This document shows, one piece after another, positions 11,247 through 24,016 of a stretch of 64,000 bases of DNA (position 1 is the first letter of the stretch; every line of letters begins with the position of its first letter). The translations under genes and the position numbers were made by a program. Source of the DNA: Selaginella moellendorffii (taxonomy: Eukaryota > Streptophyta > Lycopodiopsida > Selaginellales > Selaginellaceae). Under the pieces are notes generated by a model, which was not told the DNA's origin, did not search any database, and saw only the letters and a program-made list of their open reading frames with translations. The stretch spans positions 2,570,559 to 2,634,558 of the forward strand of contig NW_003314265.1 of assembly GCF_000143415.4 (NCBI RefSeq). Reading direction: 5' to 3'.

Positions 11247-12334
11247 TGTCGCAAATGTGACTTCGGGTATCGAAAGTTATCTATCGGCCAATCCTTAAGG
11301 ACACTCTTTTCTTACTGCCACGACGGCAAAAGGTCAGTATTGCTAGACCTGTTATCAATTCCCACTTAAGCTAGTTGAGAAACTGGTTAATGACCATGCA
11401 CTTAAATCAGATAAACATAAGGTAGGAACTCTATGTGTTTCTTGCTGAGCATACTCAATCTGGTTTGAGAAACTCCTGTCATTGGCTTGCACTTGCTAGT
11501 ATCAAAAACCCTCACAATATTGAGATTGGTCCTTCAATATTTGCTAGATGATAGCTTACTGTGTCTACCAAACACCCTCACTATCATGCCTTATATATTA
11601 GTCTCATTTCGGTCCTAAATGCTAATTATGGAAAGTGTCTAGATTCACTCATTTAGCACATTTATGGAATGTAGAGATTGTCCTAAACACAATGGTATTT
11701 GTCCCGTGTCCAAATTCATATTTAATAAATTTCAAGTTTATCCCAGAGACTAACTCCTGATACTAAGGGAGGCTTGGGGTGAAAGCCCAAAGCATGTGTT
11801 CCTCAGGGGAAAGGTTCCAAATGTATAGTAAGGATAGTGGGTAGGTCGGGTACGGCTTACCAACCTGAGGCATAGTTTAGCTCCTACTTGCGTGCTTGTT
11901 TTTGTTTTGTGTCTGACTTGGGTCTAAGCCCAAGTTCCACACCATACTAGCTGATGGAGTACCCATGTCCTTGTGTTAGGCCATCGGTATGCCGAAATAG
12001 CGCTAGACTCTGTTTGGCTCCGTTTTGCATGCTAGTTCTAGCAATGGGATGCTGGTTGCTCTAGGACTGTTCCAAGTTGCTCCGGGCTTCAATTCCTTCA
12101 CTCCTTGGGCTGTATGCTTGGGAGTTGCTCCGTGGTCTAGTTCCGTCACTCCTTGGCTTTATGCTTGGAAGTTTGGCACAGTTCCTTCGTTCAGTGGCCC
12201 AAGGCCCTGAACCTCGGGTTCCACACCACTGTCCTATGGACACGTGGCATATGACACGTGGCACATGGAGGGTTTAGGTTCCACTTCGTGGTGTTATCCT
12301 ATGAGGATAAAGGGTAAAAACCACGTGTGCCACA
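11247..12334 (+). repeat. Left LTR (1088 bp)
   Basis: Starts TGTCGCAAATG and ends in CA just before the primer-binding site. Its 3' two thirds carry promoter-like GC-richer sequence and the block also found at 3770-3953. A CACGTG core occurs twice near its end (12240-12330). Confidence 0.75.
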
Positions 12335-12336
12335 TT

Positions 12337-12348
12337 TGGTATCAAAAG
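12337..12348 (+). other. Primer-binding site
   Basis: TGGTATCAAAAG closely matches the initiator tRNA-Met complement used by many plant LTR elements (TGGTATCAGAGC) and sits two bases after the LTR end. Confidence 0.7.
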
Positions 12349-15300
12349 ATACGTCTCGGTAAATACTATCCAATGAGATTGGGCAATTAGTCTCGTTGCA
12401 TACGCAGAGATGAAACGATGATCTAAATGGATACACATTTGGGTGCAAAAGCTTCGCAATTGTTCCTTAAGTATAAATTTTGGTTACTTTGTTGTACCAT
12501 ATGATGTGAGCTTGCTCTTGGGCTCATCGGATAGATTTGAGGTATACCATTTTGCACGAGTTTTCACTTGGGCTCGTGAGTGAGGTGCATCAGCAACTCA
12601 AAGTTACACTTTGAGTTGGTAGGACTAATTTTAGCTTATCAATGGTTCCATGAGTTATTCAAATGATTCCATGAGTTGTTCCATGTACCATGGGTGAAAA
12701 TAAACCTTCCTTAGGTTTGTTATGAGTGGCAAATAGGCTGGTCTGTAATTGTTTAGCATAGCACTAGTGGATCCTTCTTAGGTATGATTACAAAATGGAT
12801 CAACCAAGACTGTAGGGATTAGTCTTTTGGTTCAAGTAATCATTGTCGTGCTCTCTCATAAACTTTTCTTGGATTGGATTGAAGGTAGTGCAAATGCAAG
12901 CTTGAGGTTTGGTCAAAGATGAAACCGAAAAGAGAATTATCGAGGTCAAAGGATCAAACACGTAAATCATTTTCTCTTCTTGGAGAGATGATTTGTAATG
13001 AAATGTTAACTCATTGCTCATGTTCACATTATGCAATCAAAAATCCCTACCTTAATACATGTTGGTTATGATGGTCTTAAAAGTGGTGAGTTATAGAATG
13101 GATAACAATGAAGTGCTAAACCATTTTGTCTAGGCTTGCTATTGAAAAACTTGGTTTGCAATGCTCAATTCTTTTCCAGGGATCCTTGCTATTATTCCTT
13201 GAGTAGCTTGGTATTGAATTAGTTTTGAGTTTAGTCCGAAAGAGAGTGGTATGAGATTGTCCCTGTTATGAACAAAAGTTAGTGGTGTTGAGTATTGTAA
13301 ATCTCTATCGGTGGGGTGTGGCATTTATGTTGCATTTTGTCGAATCGAATTGACACTTAATACTTACTTAAACCTTTGTAGTAGTGATATAAGCATTGCT
13401 CATAGTGTTGCTTGATTGATGATCAAGTCATTATGATACTTATATCATATCTTATGTGATAATGAGCAATGTGTTTACGAAGTTGCTTAATTAAATGATG
13501 ACCAACCCCAAAGTGGTTGATGGTGAAGCTAGACTACTTGCACAAAATAGCATTGTAAGTAGCTTTGATTGGATTCTTGATGGTGATCTATGATATGCTA
13601 AGCTTAAGTTAGTACCTTGTTTCCTGGGGAGTTTGCCCATTAAAGTGTTAAAAAGGGTTATAGCATTCACTTGCTATTGTTTGTTGGTTTATCCATTAGC
13701 ACTTGGAGTAGATTGTTGGATGGAAAAGGTGTATAGTTGAATTGACATTGTTAGCACTTGTGTTAGTGGAAGTGGCCTTATTATTTCAAGTGATAAGGAA
13801 TTTTCCTTTGACCTTGATTTTCCATATCATTTTTTTTGTTAGTGTTTTGGCTTCACATTAGATCTTGAAGATGGTTGAAGAAAAGTGTTAGTGCAATGTG
13901 AATATCCGAAGACATGGTCTTTGTGATCAAGCCTTAGATGTTCATTTTGCATTTTTGCAAATGTCGGTGTTGGATATCAAAAATATGGGCATAATGTTCA
14001 AGGCTTAAGCATACTATAGGGTCTTGAGAATTTCTGTTGAGGTGAACCTATGTGAAGTTGTAAGTAGGAGGAAGTTGGTTGAATCTTGAAAGTTTATATT
14101 CTTGGATTGAGAGTCATTCTTTCTTTAAGATGGAAAATTTTTCACAAATTTTCTTAGACTTATCCAATGGCTGATTTATTGTTATTTTGTCTGAAAACCT
14201 TTCTGTTTTATTAAGTTAATACAAACTAGTGAAAGGGTTGGAATTAACTTTTGTTAACTTAGACCTTAGTAGGTAGTTTGTATGATACAACCCAAAAGGG
14301 GATGCTAACTTTTGGTGTTAAAGTAATTGAGTTGGATAGAGTCTGGAGTTAGTGTAGAAAAGTGGTTCTTGCACTTTTCTAGAAAGGTGACCCTTGTGCC
14401 TTTCTTCTATAGCGTTATGTTCGGTGGCAGGTTGCACTTTGCATTTCATTAAGACTCTATGAGAGTAATAAACTCTCATTAATCTTGACTTAATCTTGGT
14501 AACCCTGTGCCTTGGCTGAGGATGGTGATGTCCAACTTAGTTGTTTAAGTTTGAAATGTTAGTACCTATACTATAGCTTTGTCGATGAGGAGGTTGTGTA
14601 CTGATATGAGTCTATCTCATGGTCCTCACTTTGGTTTTAACTGAGTGTTAATCATGCATAACTAGCCTCTTCAAGAGATGCTCAAAGCTATTGGCTAGAC
14701 ATGTTGGTGAGCTTATTGCAATTGAGTTGGATTCAAGTAGTCATTTAGTTTGTGTTTGTCCATGAACCTTTATCTCATACTTGGGATATTATATTTATGT
14801 TGAACAAGTATATGACTCAATGGCATGAGTTTAGTGTTTGAGTCTTATAAAGGCAAGTTGAAAAGTGATTGTTAGTTACTTTGCGAACTAATGATTACTT
14901 GTAGACTTTGTCAAAGACTATTGACACTTGCTTCATTCAATGAAGATTTATCAATGATGCATTTGCTTTACTGGATGATGTTGTGGAGGATCGTGTTATT
15001 AGACTTACATGGGTTTTCTATATTGGCATGTTGACTCTACCTCTATCGATATCATTTGGATACGTTTAGTATGTAGTGTTGGATTTCATAGAGTCTTGGA
15101 TGTGGTGATTCACTCCTTGAGGAAGTGTTATCTGTAACTGAGTTTTGCTCAAGGATTGGTTTTGGATACTGAGTAAAGTATCTTTGACCTTGGTTAGCTT
15201 AGTTGTTAAGGAGTTTTGAGTGGTGATTCACTTGTGCTTTCTTATAGCTTTGTTATGGTGTTAATAGCATTGAAGTGATGCCTTATCGTTGACATTGTTG

Positions 15301-17231
15301 ATATTGAAATTCAAGTGGGATGAGATGTCTCTTCGTAGGATTGATATTAAGTTTCATTAATCTCAATGAAGATAGTGTTGATGATTTGGCTATGGCTTTG
15401 TGTTATTGGCATTCGTGCATTTGCTAATTAGCAATTGTATTGACATTCAAATAAACTAAGTGGTAAATTGAGTTAGTTGTGTTCTAGACGAGATTATTTA
15501 GTAGGGGTTGAGCTTTAATTTTTCCTTGAAAAGTGATTTAGTCATGGACTATACTAACTTTACAGGAAAAAGAATTAATGATTGATATTGAAGTGATTGA
15601 ATCCTTGTTGGATTTAAGTTGGGATATATCGATCATTAATGATTTTTCTTGTGCTTGTTATAAAATGAGTTACATTTTGTTATAGATGGATTCATGGAGG
15701 ATTATTTAATGATCACTTGTTGAACATAACTTTGTTATGCTTGGCTTTTGGATTGATGTAAATACACTTTTCATTAGCTTTGCATTATGAAGTTTAGTTT
15801 TTTGATGTGTTGAGAAAGATATTATGGGTTATACCATGATTTCTTCTTTAGCATTTAAGTTGGTTCATACGAGACTCATGATTATTATTAGGCATGACCT
15901 GGCTATAGGTTTCTTCGAACTTTTGGTTAGTAATCACTAGTGATAATTAATTATCATCTAGGATAGTTGCCTTGTCAAAGGTTTTGCTTGATTATTGTTG
16001 ATATAGAATGATTTGCCGTTCTTTGGAATGGTTAATTCTTTCTTCCACAGTGATTATGCATCTCTTTATTAATGGAATAATTGATGATCTTTCATGATGA
16101 TTAATTGTTCTCTTTGATAGATTATGGCTTTTCGCAAAACCATATATTCTTTGTGGTTTGCTCTGGATTGGTCTCTTGAGTTTGAGACATCAGTAAAATG
16201 TTATTGACACTTGCTTAAGCAACTTTGGTTCTTTTGTATTGTTGACCGGGATCTAGTTAGATTGATTAGTGCAATACTTGGCATGAACAAGTGTTTATTG
16301 GTCTTACTGCATTCATTCTATTTTGTTGATTGTTGCTCAAGTTAGTTTTGATAGATTTGGATGTTATTTCTTTTGTATGATACATTTGCAAGCATTTTGC
16401 TTGCCAATCAATGATATTTTGTGTTCTTTGAGTTATTTTTGGTAAGTTGTTTGGTATACTATCTGCAATCTTCAAGTAGTTACATTTCATCATTGAGTTT
16501 CCTTGATGATACATTAACTGTTGAATTTTGTAGGATGGTGAATCTTATATTTCTAATTATTCTGATTTTGGTGGTTCCTATACTCTAATATTGGTTTATT
16601 GGATGATAACTTACTTGGAATACTTTTGTGTTCTAATCTAAGATTTAATCACTGATAATTAAGTCTTTAATATATCATTATTTATGACTTTGATATTGTC
16701 CATCTATTGATCTTTAAGTTTGGGCCAATATAGGTACCCTAGCTTCGGCACTTCGTGTGCATGGTGAAATCTTTAGTCATGGGGTAGTTACTATTGACTG
16801 GTCACATCACCTGCCTCTCTATCAATATTCCTTATTTCATTACAAGGGCGTGACCATGTAAACAACTCTAACTACCTATTTACAGTAGTTTATCTAAACC
16901 TTACCGACAGGTTTAATTTCTTTGCTCATGAGGGTTGGGGCCTTTGGCTTTTCTCTTTATGTCTCTGCAAGCAGGGGTGTATCACACTTTTGTAAGTTGG
17001 GTGACAACCAAAGCAACAAGGGTGGCTAACTCCATTGGTCATTTCTTTGTCAGTGACGGCTAGAAGGTGTCTGAGTGGGTAGCACATCTGCATTAGACAA
17101 AGAGGTTATCCTAACTCATTTAAGTTGGTGCATTTCTCACATAGTGTGATCACCATGAACTTTTTCTGGAGTTGTTTCCTTGATGGTGGTCTAAACTCAA
17201 GTGTGCATTTACAAGGATGTCGATCTTCCCT
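12349..17231 (+). mobile_element. Non-coding interior of the LTR element
   Basis: The plus strand is visibly rich in T and G and poor in C across most of this interval, with few CG dinucleotides. Open frames (12800-13036, 13139-13324, 16266-16514, all minus) are short and motif-free. No host gene is seen. Confidence 0.6.
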
Positions 17232-17243
17232 AGGGGGGGAGAG
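17232..17243 (+). other. Polypurine tract
   Basis: AGGGGGGGAGAG lies immediately before the TGTTG start of the right LTR, the expected position of the plus-strand primer. Confidence 0.75.
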
Positions 17244-17645
17244 TGTTGTAAATGTGACTTCAGGTATTGAAAGTTACCTGTCGGCCAATCTTTAAGAACA
17301 CTCTTTCCTTACTGCCATGACGGCAGGAAATCGGTATTGCTGGACTTGTTATCAGTTCCCACTTGAGCTAGTTGAGAAACTGGTCAATGACCATGCACTT
17401 AAATCGAATAAACATAAGGTAAGAACCCTATATGTTTCATACTTGACCTAGTTTGAGAAACTCCTGTCATTAACTTGCACTTGTTAGTATCAAGAACCCC
17501 CACAATATTGAGATTGTTCCCTCAATATTCGCTAAATGATTGCTTACTGTGTCTACCAAACACCCTTGCTATCATGCCCTATGTATTAGTCTCATTTCGG
17601 TTCTAAATGTTAATTATGGAAAGTGTCTAGATTCACTTATTTGGT
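17244..17645 (+). repeat. Right LTR, 5' part only
   Basis: Aligns to 11247-11655 from TGTTGTAAATG to GTGTCTAGATTCAC. After about 17645 the similarity ends, so the remaining roughly 680 bp of this LTR are missing. Confidence 0.75.
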
Positions 17646-18722
17646 AGACTAGTACTTTCCAACTTTAAGTTCTTGAGCAGCACCTGACCACTATTGAGAA
17701 TAAGCTGGTATGCTCCAAACTGGGAAATCAACCTCATGTATCCCAAGGACAGATTTTTCCTTGAATAAGGAGCTGCTGCTTGGGCAAAAGGTTTGTTGGA
17801 GAATCGAAGCTACCTTTCTTGTCTTTCCCAAAAACAACTAAGATCCTGTTCTCAAGCAGCACAGCACTTTCAGCACAACACTGTCCGGGAGTGCTTTGCC
17901 ACAAGGGGACGAAGCTGCTACCATCAGTGACGGAAAGCCCTCCCTGGGCTTTCAACTCAAGCTTGGCATTTTCACTTGCTTCTGCAAAAGAAGTCGGCCA
18001 GGACTCAGCAGCATGAGAGTAAGTAGCTTCATGAATGTTGTTTCTGACATGATTTCTCCAAAGCTTGCTCACCAAGTTTTTCTTTGTTTTTAAGCTCTTT
18101 TGTATGGAGTTATGTTTAAGCTCAAAGGAATATTAGGGTAAGGAACTTAACATACCTTATAGTTTGGACGTTGGTAATTGTTTACACGGAGGAGAACTGC
18201 ATGCTTCGAGAGCGACTGAAGTAGTGCGAGGCTTTGAGCATCCAGCTCTGCAGCCGTGGACATGGGGGTCTTTGGGTCTAGGCGAGGTTAGGCCTCTTTG
18301 TCTTATTATTTGGTGTCATAATAATTACCTTTGGAAAGATAATAGAGATAATGTGATAGCACATGGCAGTAATTCCATCTAGAGGATCCTGTGGTGGTGG
18401 CGAACGTCCTTTATCTGGCATGGCAAGGAAGATATTCATCATAATGAATCATTACTGCAGCATTATTTATTCACAAGCAGCTACATATTCCACTCTAGAT
18501 ACTGTCCTCACCAAGAATCCTTCTTGTTCCATTACGGCCACATCATTATAAAGTTCGGAGCCAAATTCCGCAATTGCGATTTGGTGTTCAGGTGGATATT
18601 GCAAAATAATTATTACTAAACCCATCTTTTTCTGGAGATAGCAAGAGATTGTTTTGAGCGCGCCCATGACTTGCTCATTCATCACTTTTCTTAGCCAAGC
18701 TAATGGTACTAGATTATTTGTC
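17646..18722. other. Intergenic, with one weak ORF
   Basis: A minus-strand frame at 17734-18075 (113 residues from a non-ATG start) is open and less AT-rich than its surroundings. It could be an exon or a gene fragment, but no family is recognised and neighbouring exons were not found. The rest is presumably the 3' flank of the PPR gene. Confidence 0.3.
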
Positions 18723-21621
18723 TTATAAATAATCACCACATGAGCATTGTCCACCTTTAAAAATATGGAGCCTGCTCGCATCTCTACACACGATCTCCCT
18801 CTCCTCCAGCTTGGAGATGATTGCGGTGGCTTTGTGACAATCCTGGCACACTCTCAAGTTCTTTGCAATCCTGACCACGCTTCCTGGCTTGGAATTGATC
18901 AACGCACAAGCGACTGCAAGCTTCTCGCTGTGCTGGCAAAGCGCGTCCTCCTTCTCGCCATCGCTCACATCCTTGAGCACACTCTCAACGTCAGCAGCAT
19001 ATCCATTCTCCTTCATCCTCGCCACCAATTCCTCGAGCTTGGCACGGATCTCTCCAATCTGCTCGTGAGTGGTGTTCCCGACCAAAAAGCTATGGACCCG
19101 GCCACTGGAATCGGTCCACCAGCTTTTGCCCGGCTTCCTCCAAGCCTTGGCCACATTCCTTCTAGCAAGAACTTTGCTCCTCTCGTCGAGCTTGCCTGTG
19201 CTCGAGTATATGTTGGCCATGAGAACATACGCCGCAGCGCTGCTTGCGTCGAGCTCCACCAGCGACTCGAAAGCCACCTCTCCCACGGCCACATTCTTCC
19301 ACTTTCGACACGCCCCGAGCAGCGTCTTCCAGATGATCGCATCCGGCTTCATGGGCATGGATTCGATCACGTTTACCGCCTCGCCAAACCGGTTTGCGCG
19401 GCCCAGCAGATCCACCATGCACACGTAGTGCTCTCTCCCTGGAGAAATTCCATGCTTGTTGCTCATCGCTGCAAAATACTTCCTCGCCTCCTCGACCAGA
19501 CCGGCATGGCTGCAAGCGCTCAAAACCGACACGAAGGTCACCCCGTTTGGCTCCAGGCCATCTTCCTCCTCCATTCTCTCCAGCATCTCAAACACCGCCA
19601 ATGCATCACCTTGGAGGCTATATCCCGCTATCACCGCGTTCCAGGCCGCGATATCATGCTTGGTCACGGAGATCCACTGATCAAACACCTTGCGAGCAGC
19701 AGCCATTCTCCCTGTTTTGCCGTAGAAGTCGATCAAACACGTCACCAGGATTGGATTCTTGTCCAGGAGCCCCACGATTTGGGCATGGATTTGCTCCCCA
19801 GCTTCCAGCGCGTTGACGGAGCCACAGGCCTTGAGAAGAGCACCATAAGTTTGAGGACTTGGGCTTATGCCAGCATGAGAGCCTTGATCGCCAGCCATGC
19901 GCGAGTAAAGCTCCAAAGCTCGCTCGCTCTCCCCGCTATTGACGTATCCCCGTATCAAGCCAGTCCAGAGCACAACGTCCCGCTTAGCCGGAGCCACGCT
20001 ATCGAAAACCCGCCTGGCGTCCACCATGGAGCCACACTTCGCATACATATCAACCAGCGCGCTCGAGAAGAGGACGCTTGAATCAAGGTCCGCTCCCACC
20101 ACCTTCACAGCCTCGCGGTGGAGAGCTCGTCCTCTCTCCAGCGATTGAAGCCTCGCAAACCGCCCAATCTCCACCTCGGTGGCTTCTTCTTGAGCAGCCA
20201 GAGCAGCGCAGGCCATCACCGCTGCGAGATAAGTCCGAGAAGTGGGAGCACAGCGAGCGCCATCTTTGGTGGACGATTTCATCCGCGCAAAGAGTTCCAG
20301 AGCACCCTGCGCGCGTCCATTCTCGACGTATCCAAACAGCAAGGCATTCCAGGTGACTGCGTTGTGCTGCGGCGAGGAGTCGAAAACCTTCTTGGCGTCC
20401 TCGAGGCTTCCACACCTGGCATACATGTCGATCATGGTGCTCTTCACGTAGAGATTCGACATGCAGCCGCTGGCAAGCGCTAGCGAGTAAATGCTTCTCC
20501 CAACTTTGAGACACCGCTCTTCCGCGCCTAGAGCCACACAAGCCTTCAAAGCTGCGACATACGTCTCCGCGGAAGGAGGAGGAGCTTCCGCGCCGATCAC
20601 CATCTCTTCATAGAGCTGCAAGGCGAGCTCGGCTTCTCCATTCTCCACACATCCCAGCAGCAAAGCGTTCCACGAGACCACGCTGGGCTGCTGGATGCTG
20701 TCGAACACATCGCGAGCAGCGGCCATGTCCCCACACTTCGCGTACATCCCAACGAGCGTGTTCGCCACATATATGTCTGTATCGAATCCCTTCGTTCTTG
20801 CCTGACCGTGGATCGCCACACCGGTTTCCAGACTCTTTTTCGCTTTGATAGCAGCCTTGAATCCTTGCTGCTGCTGCTGCTCTGCCAACTCCGCTGCCGC
20901 AGAGATCCCGCAAGCCTTCGCTGCTGCTACAAAAGTCCTGGAATCCGGAGCACACCCATCCGAAACCATGCGCTCGAACAGCTCGAGCGCAGCAACCCCC
21001 ATCCCATTGTTGACGTACCCGAGCAGCAAAGCGTTCCACGTCCTGGTATCCCGAGTTTCCCTGGCCTCGAAAACTCTTCTCGCATCTATCAGGCTGCCGC
21101 ACCTTGCGTACATGCTGACCAGTGCCGCCGCGACGTAGACGCTCGCGTCCTGGCCCTGGGAAGCGGCAGACTTCTCGAGTTCCCTCCCGCCCTCCAAATC
21201 GTTGCAGGATTTCAAGTCCGCCAGCAGCTTCTCTGGGAACGCCAGGTATGTCAATGGCTGTCTCGTGGTGGTAGCTCGTGTGAGCGGAGAATGCGAGTTC
21301 GTCCCGATGCTATGATCATCTTTCTTGTAGTGTGCTCTGCGAGTACCTCCATTTGTAGCATCTTCTAGGCATTTAATCTTGGGTTGCAGCCAAGCAGGGC
21401 AAGAACCAATCCACAGTCCTACTCCAGTGGACGAATGCTTGAAGTCCGGATAGTTGCCCCACTGTAGAGAAATGCCAAGTTGTAATCTAGGTACTGGTAT
21501 TGGGAAGAACACTCACATTTTTAGATCTATTGTCCCACCATAGCTCAGGATCCTCAAAGAAGCTGAGCCAGTGCTGCTCCACACATTCGCGAGATTGCTT
21601 AACTCCTCTTCGCAAAGCCAT
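18723..21621 (-). CDS. PPR protein (PLS class, DYW domain) with an N-terminal OSB-type PDF motif
   Basis: Two exons: 21621-21517 (35 codons from ATG) and 21461-18723, joined across a 55-bp GT-AG intron; 947 residues. The splice creates a segment matching the PDF motif of organellar single-stranded-DNA-binding (OSB) proteins: FFEDPELWWDNRSKN then WGNYPDFKH...GLWIGS, with the key YPDFKH. About fifteen PPR-type repeats follow, then the E region and a DYW deaminase-like domain carrying HSEKLA and CQDCH zinc-binding elements and CSCGD. The last residue is Leu, giving DYL rather than DYW. Known members act in mitochondria or plastids in C-to-U editing; that role is inferred here. A downstream start would lose the PDF motif. 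Confidence 0.88.
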
Positions 21622-21733
21622 ACCTATTATACTTGACCTAAAATCCCTAGGGCTTCTGCACTAAATTCATTTAAAAACAATGATTAGAAATAACTTTAAA
21701 TGGCCTATAATTTATAGAACAAAATAATCCTTT

Positions 21734-22783
21734 TCAAGGTTCCATCTTCTCCATTGCGAGCTCCAAGATGGACTCCTCTTCGAGATTTGTCAAGTAGCCA
21801 AGGCAGACTCGTTCCACTGATGACTCGTCTCTAGCCAGGAACTCCACGAAGCTCTGCACACTCGAAGGGCTGGTCTCGTGGACATCGAGCAAGTTGCACG
21901 CAATCTCGATCGAGTCCACGCCGTGAGCCAGAGCCATCGCCTGGACGTGAGCCAGGCCGCCGCCTCTCTGCGACACGCTGCGAGCGATTCTCCGAGCGGC
22001 TTGGAGATCGCCCGTCTGGAGAGGGATGTTGTAGTTGGCGATCCAGGGACAAGCTCCCGCAGTGATAATCCCAGTGCTGGCAGGAAAATGAGCTGGGCCG
22101 AATTGTGGAGGCTGTGATAACGCTGTGTTGTTCGATGATCCTTGCCAAATCCCAGGCTTTGCCGACTTAAAGTAGCCCAGAGATCTGCGAATGGCGTCCA
22201 GCGGGACATTTTCATAACTAGCAGCACCATAAAGAAAAGTTGGAACTGGAGATCATATAAAGCATAAGTACTGCGTCAGTCGATCTAGCCTTGGATAACG
22301 AGATAGATTCGTTTCTCTTTTCTTTAAAGACCAGCTTTGCTTACCTTGAAGTTTAGCTCCAATACTTCGTGCACACGATCTAGCCAATTCAGCTGCTTGA
22401 TCCATAGAAGCCTCCTTTCCCAGTGGATGAAAGCACAGATTGTCCACGACACCCAGACGAGGATGGCTTCCAGACTGCTTTTGGAGATCAATGTTCAATA
22501 TTGCGGCTCGTATCATATCGACTATGGCGTCCGCAAAATTTTCACGGCTTGCTGTAGAGCCGCACTTGCCGGCGAGAGTGTAGCCCACCCTGTCGTAATG
22601 CTCGTCGCGGAAAGTATGGAGCAGTGGAACTTGAGGGTGGCCGCGCATTGCTTGTTCTATGTTCTCCATGGCCTGCCTATTGGAAGAGGTGGATACATAC
22701 ATCTTGCAGCACGCCATAGCCAGCTTCTTGCGAAAAAGGATGCTTGGCATCTCTCCGAAAGCACAAAAAAATCTGGGAGGCAT
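21734..22783 (-). CDS. Glutamate formiminotransferase-like protein
   Basis: Two exons, 22783-22345 and 22245-21734, with a 99-bp GT-AG intron; 316 residues. The protein resembles the formiminotransferase part of FTCD: CKMYVSTSSNRQAMENIEQA near the N-terminus, DEHYDRVGYTL, the HPRLGVVD block with the conserved His, and FGPAHFP...GACPWIANYNIPL. The cyclodeaminase domain of animal FTCD is absent, as in the plant homologues. The animal enzyme moves a formimino group to tetrahydrofolate; plants lack the animal-type His pathway, so the physiological substrate is uncertain. It is divergent from the LHY gene. Confidence 0.85.
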
Positions 22784-22870
22784 CTTGTTTAAACATAAAC
22801 CCCATAACTTCGTCCTCTAAATGCTGGGTTGATTGCTTTGATCAGTGTCTCCCGGTGTTCTTCCAGGGCT

Positions 22871-22879
22871 AGATATTTT
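22871..22879 (-). promoter_or_regulatory. Evening element (AAAATATCT)
   Basis: Exact match on the minus strand, 88 bp upstream of the formiminotransferase-like start codon and about 1.17 kb upstream of LHY. In angiosperms this site is bound by LHY/CCA1/RVE factors. Confidence 0.6.
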
Positions 22880-23220
22880 GAATCGATCATGGAAGTGTTT
22901 TGGAAGTCCAAGACTGGAAAGTAGGCGAAGATACACAGGGCATCGTATGAAAGAGAAGGAAAAATATGAGAGCTTTGTATATGTTATTCATTCTGCTCGA
23001 TGCCATTTACAAATCTGTGGCTACTTAAGGCAGGCATTTGGCACGATCATCTTGCAGCACCAAATTATCACAATTCACCCCTGCCAGCAATGAGATCATC
23101 ACTGCGGGAGCCTGAAGTTTTTGGAGCTTCCTTTCCCAGGGCAATCTACCTGACAAACCAGAAGAAGATTTAAGCTTTGGAACAGCCGTTGGATCCATCG
23201 AATCCGGGCCGTCAATGAGC

Positions 23221-23229
23221 AGATATTTT
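23221..23229 (-). promoter_or_regulatory. Evening element (AAAATATCT), second copy
   Basis: Second exact match, about 820 bp upstream of the LHY start codon. Confidence 0.6.
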
Positions 23230-24016
23230 ACGCACCGACGTGGCGTTCTATGAGCCCCATGAAGAAAAAAGTGTAAAGGCGCATTTGTGGCTGTGTGGGC
23301 TTGGCAGGAGCGTGTGGCTGGCTTTCCTAGAAATGAAATCTCGCAAAATCTGGTCGTGATAAAGCATTGATAAAAAAATTCGTTTATCCAGTACAAAGTG
23401 GGATAGGAATATTCTTTAAGAAGACCACTGGTTAGAAACTACCGCATTTTCTTTTGGAAAATATCCTGGCCGTATAGATTTCTTAGTCAGCATCCACGAC
23501 CGGCTGCTGCCTGTCTACCGGGTCGAAGATGCGGACTAGGCAGGTAGCACGCATCAGAGTAAACGAGGTGCTTTCTTGCTTGGTAGGTAGCAAGGGCGCA
23601 GGAGATGCGTTCTCTTCCACGAGCCACTCCTTTAACAAACAATCTAGAAAAAAGAACACGGAGAGGAAAAAAGGAGAGAAACAAAAAAAGGAAATCTCTT
23701 GAGTTTTATCTCGCATTGTTTTCATTTTTCCCTTTGCCAGAATGGATCATCCATAGTGGCTGCGTGTGTTGTCATGGAGGTTTCTAGGGTTTGGAGGCGT
23801 AGGCGACGATGAGGCGGCGATCCAGGCGGCGTTGGGGCCAGTGATCCTCTCGATCCGAGCGAAGGCGCCAGAGATTTATCGTGATTCAGAGATTTCTCGC
23901 TTGGAGAGGTAGTTGATCTCAACTCAATTTGGTTCTATCCGGTATCTATGATCTCTCTGGGCAATGTTTATGCGAGGATCTAGCTCTCTTCTTTCAGTGT
24001 TTCGAGGATTTGCCAC

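Larger units (their letters stand above)
11247..17645 (+). mobile_element. LTR retrotransposon without visible coding capacity (LARD-like), 3' LTR truncated
   Basis: Two direct repeats share about 400 bp: 11247-11655 and 17244-17645. By eye they differ at roughly one base in nine, mostly transitions, many at CG sites. The left LTR ends in CA at 12334 and is followed after two bases by a primer-binding site; a polypurine tract abuts the right LTR. The right LTR matches only its first 400 bp and then stops, so it is truncated. The 4.9-kb interior has no open frame over about 80 codons and no gag, protease, RT or integrase motif that I can see. It is either a large non-autonomous derivative or a very old, fully decayed element. 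Confidence 0.75.

Noticed and set aside
18747-20081. 444-residue plus-strand frame opposite the PPR gene
   Set aside because: Antisense shadow of the PPR coding region, with no family motif, while the minus strand has clear PPR and DYW motifs.
21462-21512. Extension of the PPR second-exon frame to a non-ATG start at 21512
   Set aside because: These codons lie in the 55-bp intron; splicing to the upstream exon gives an ATG and completes the PDF motif.
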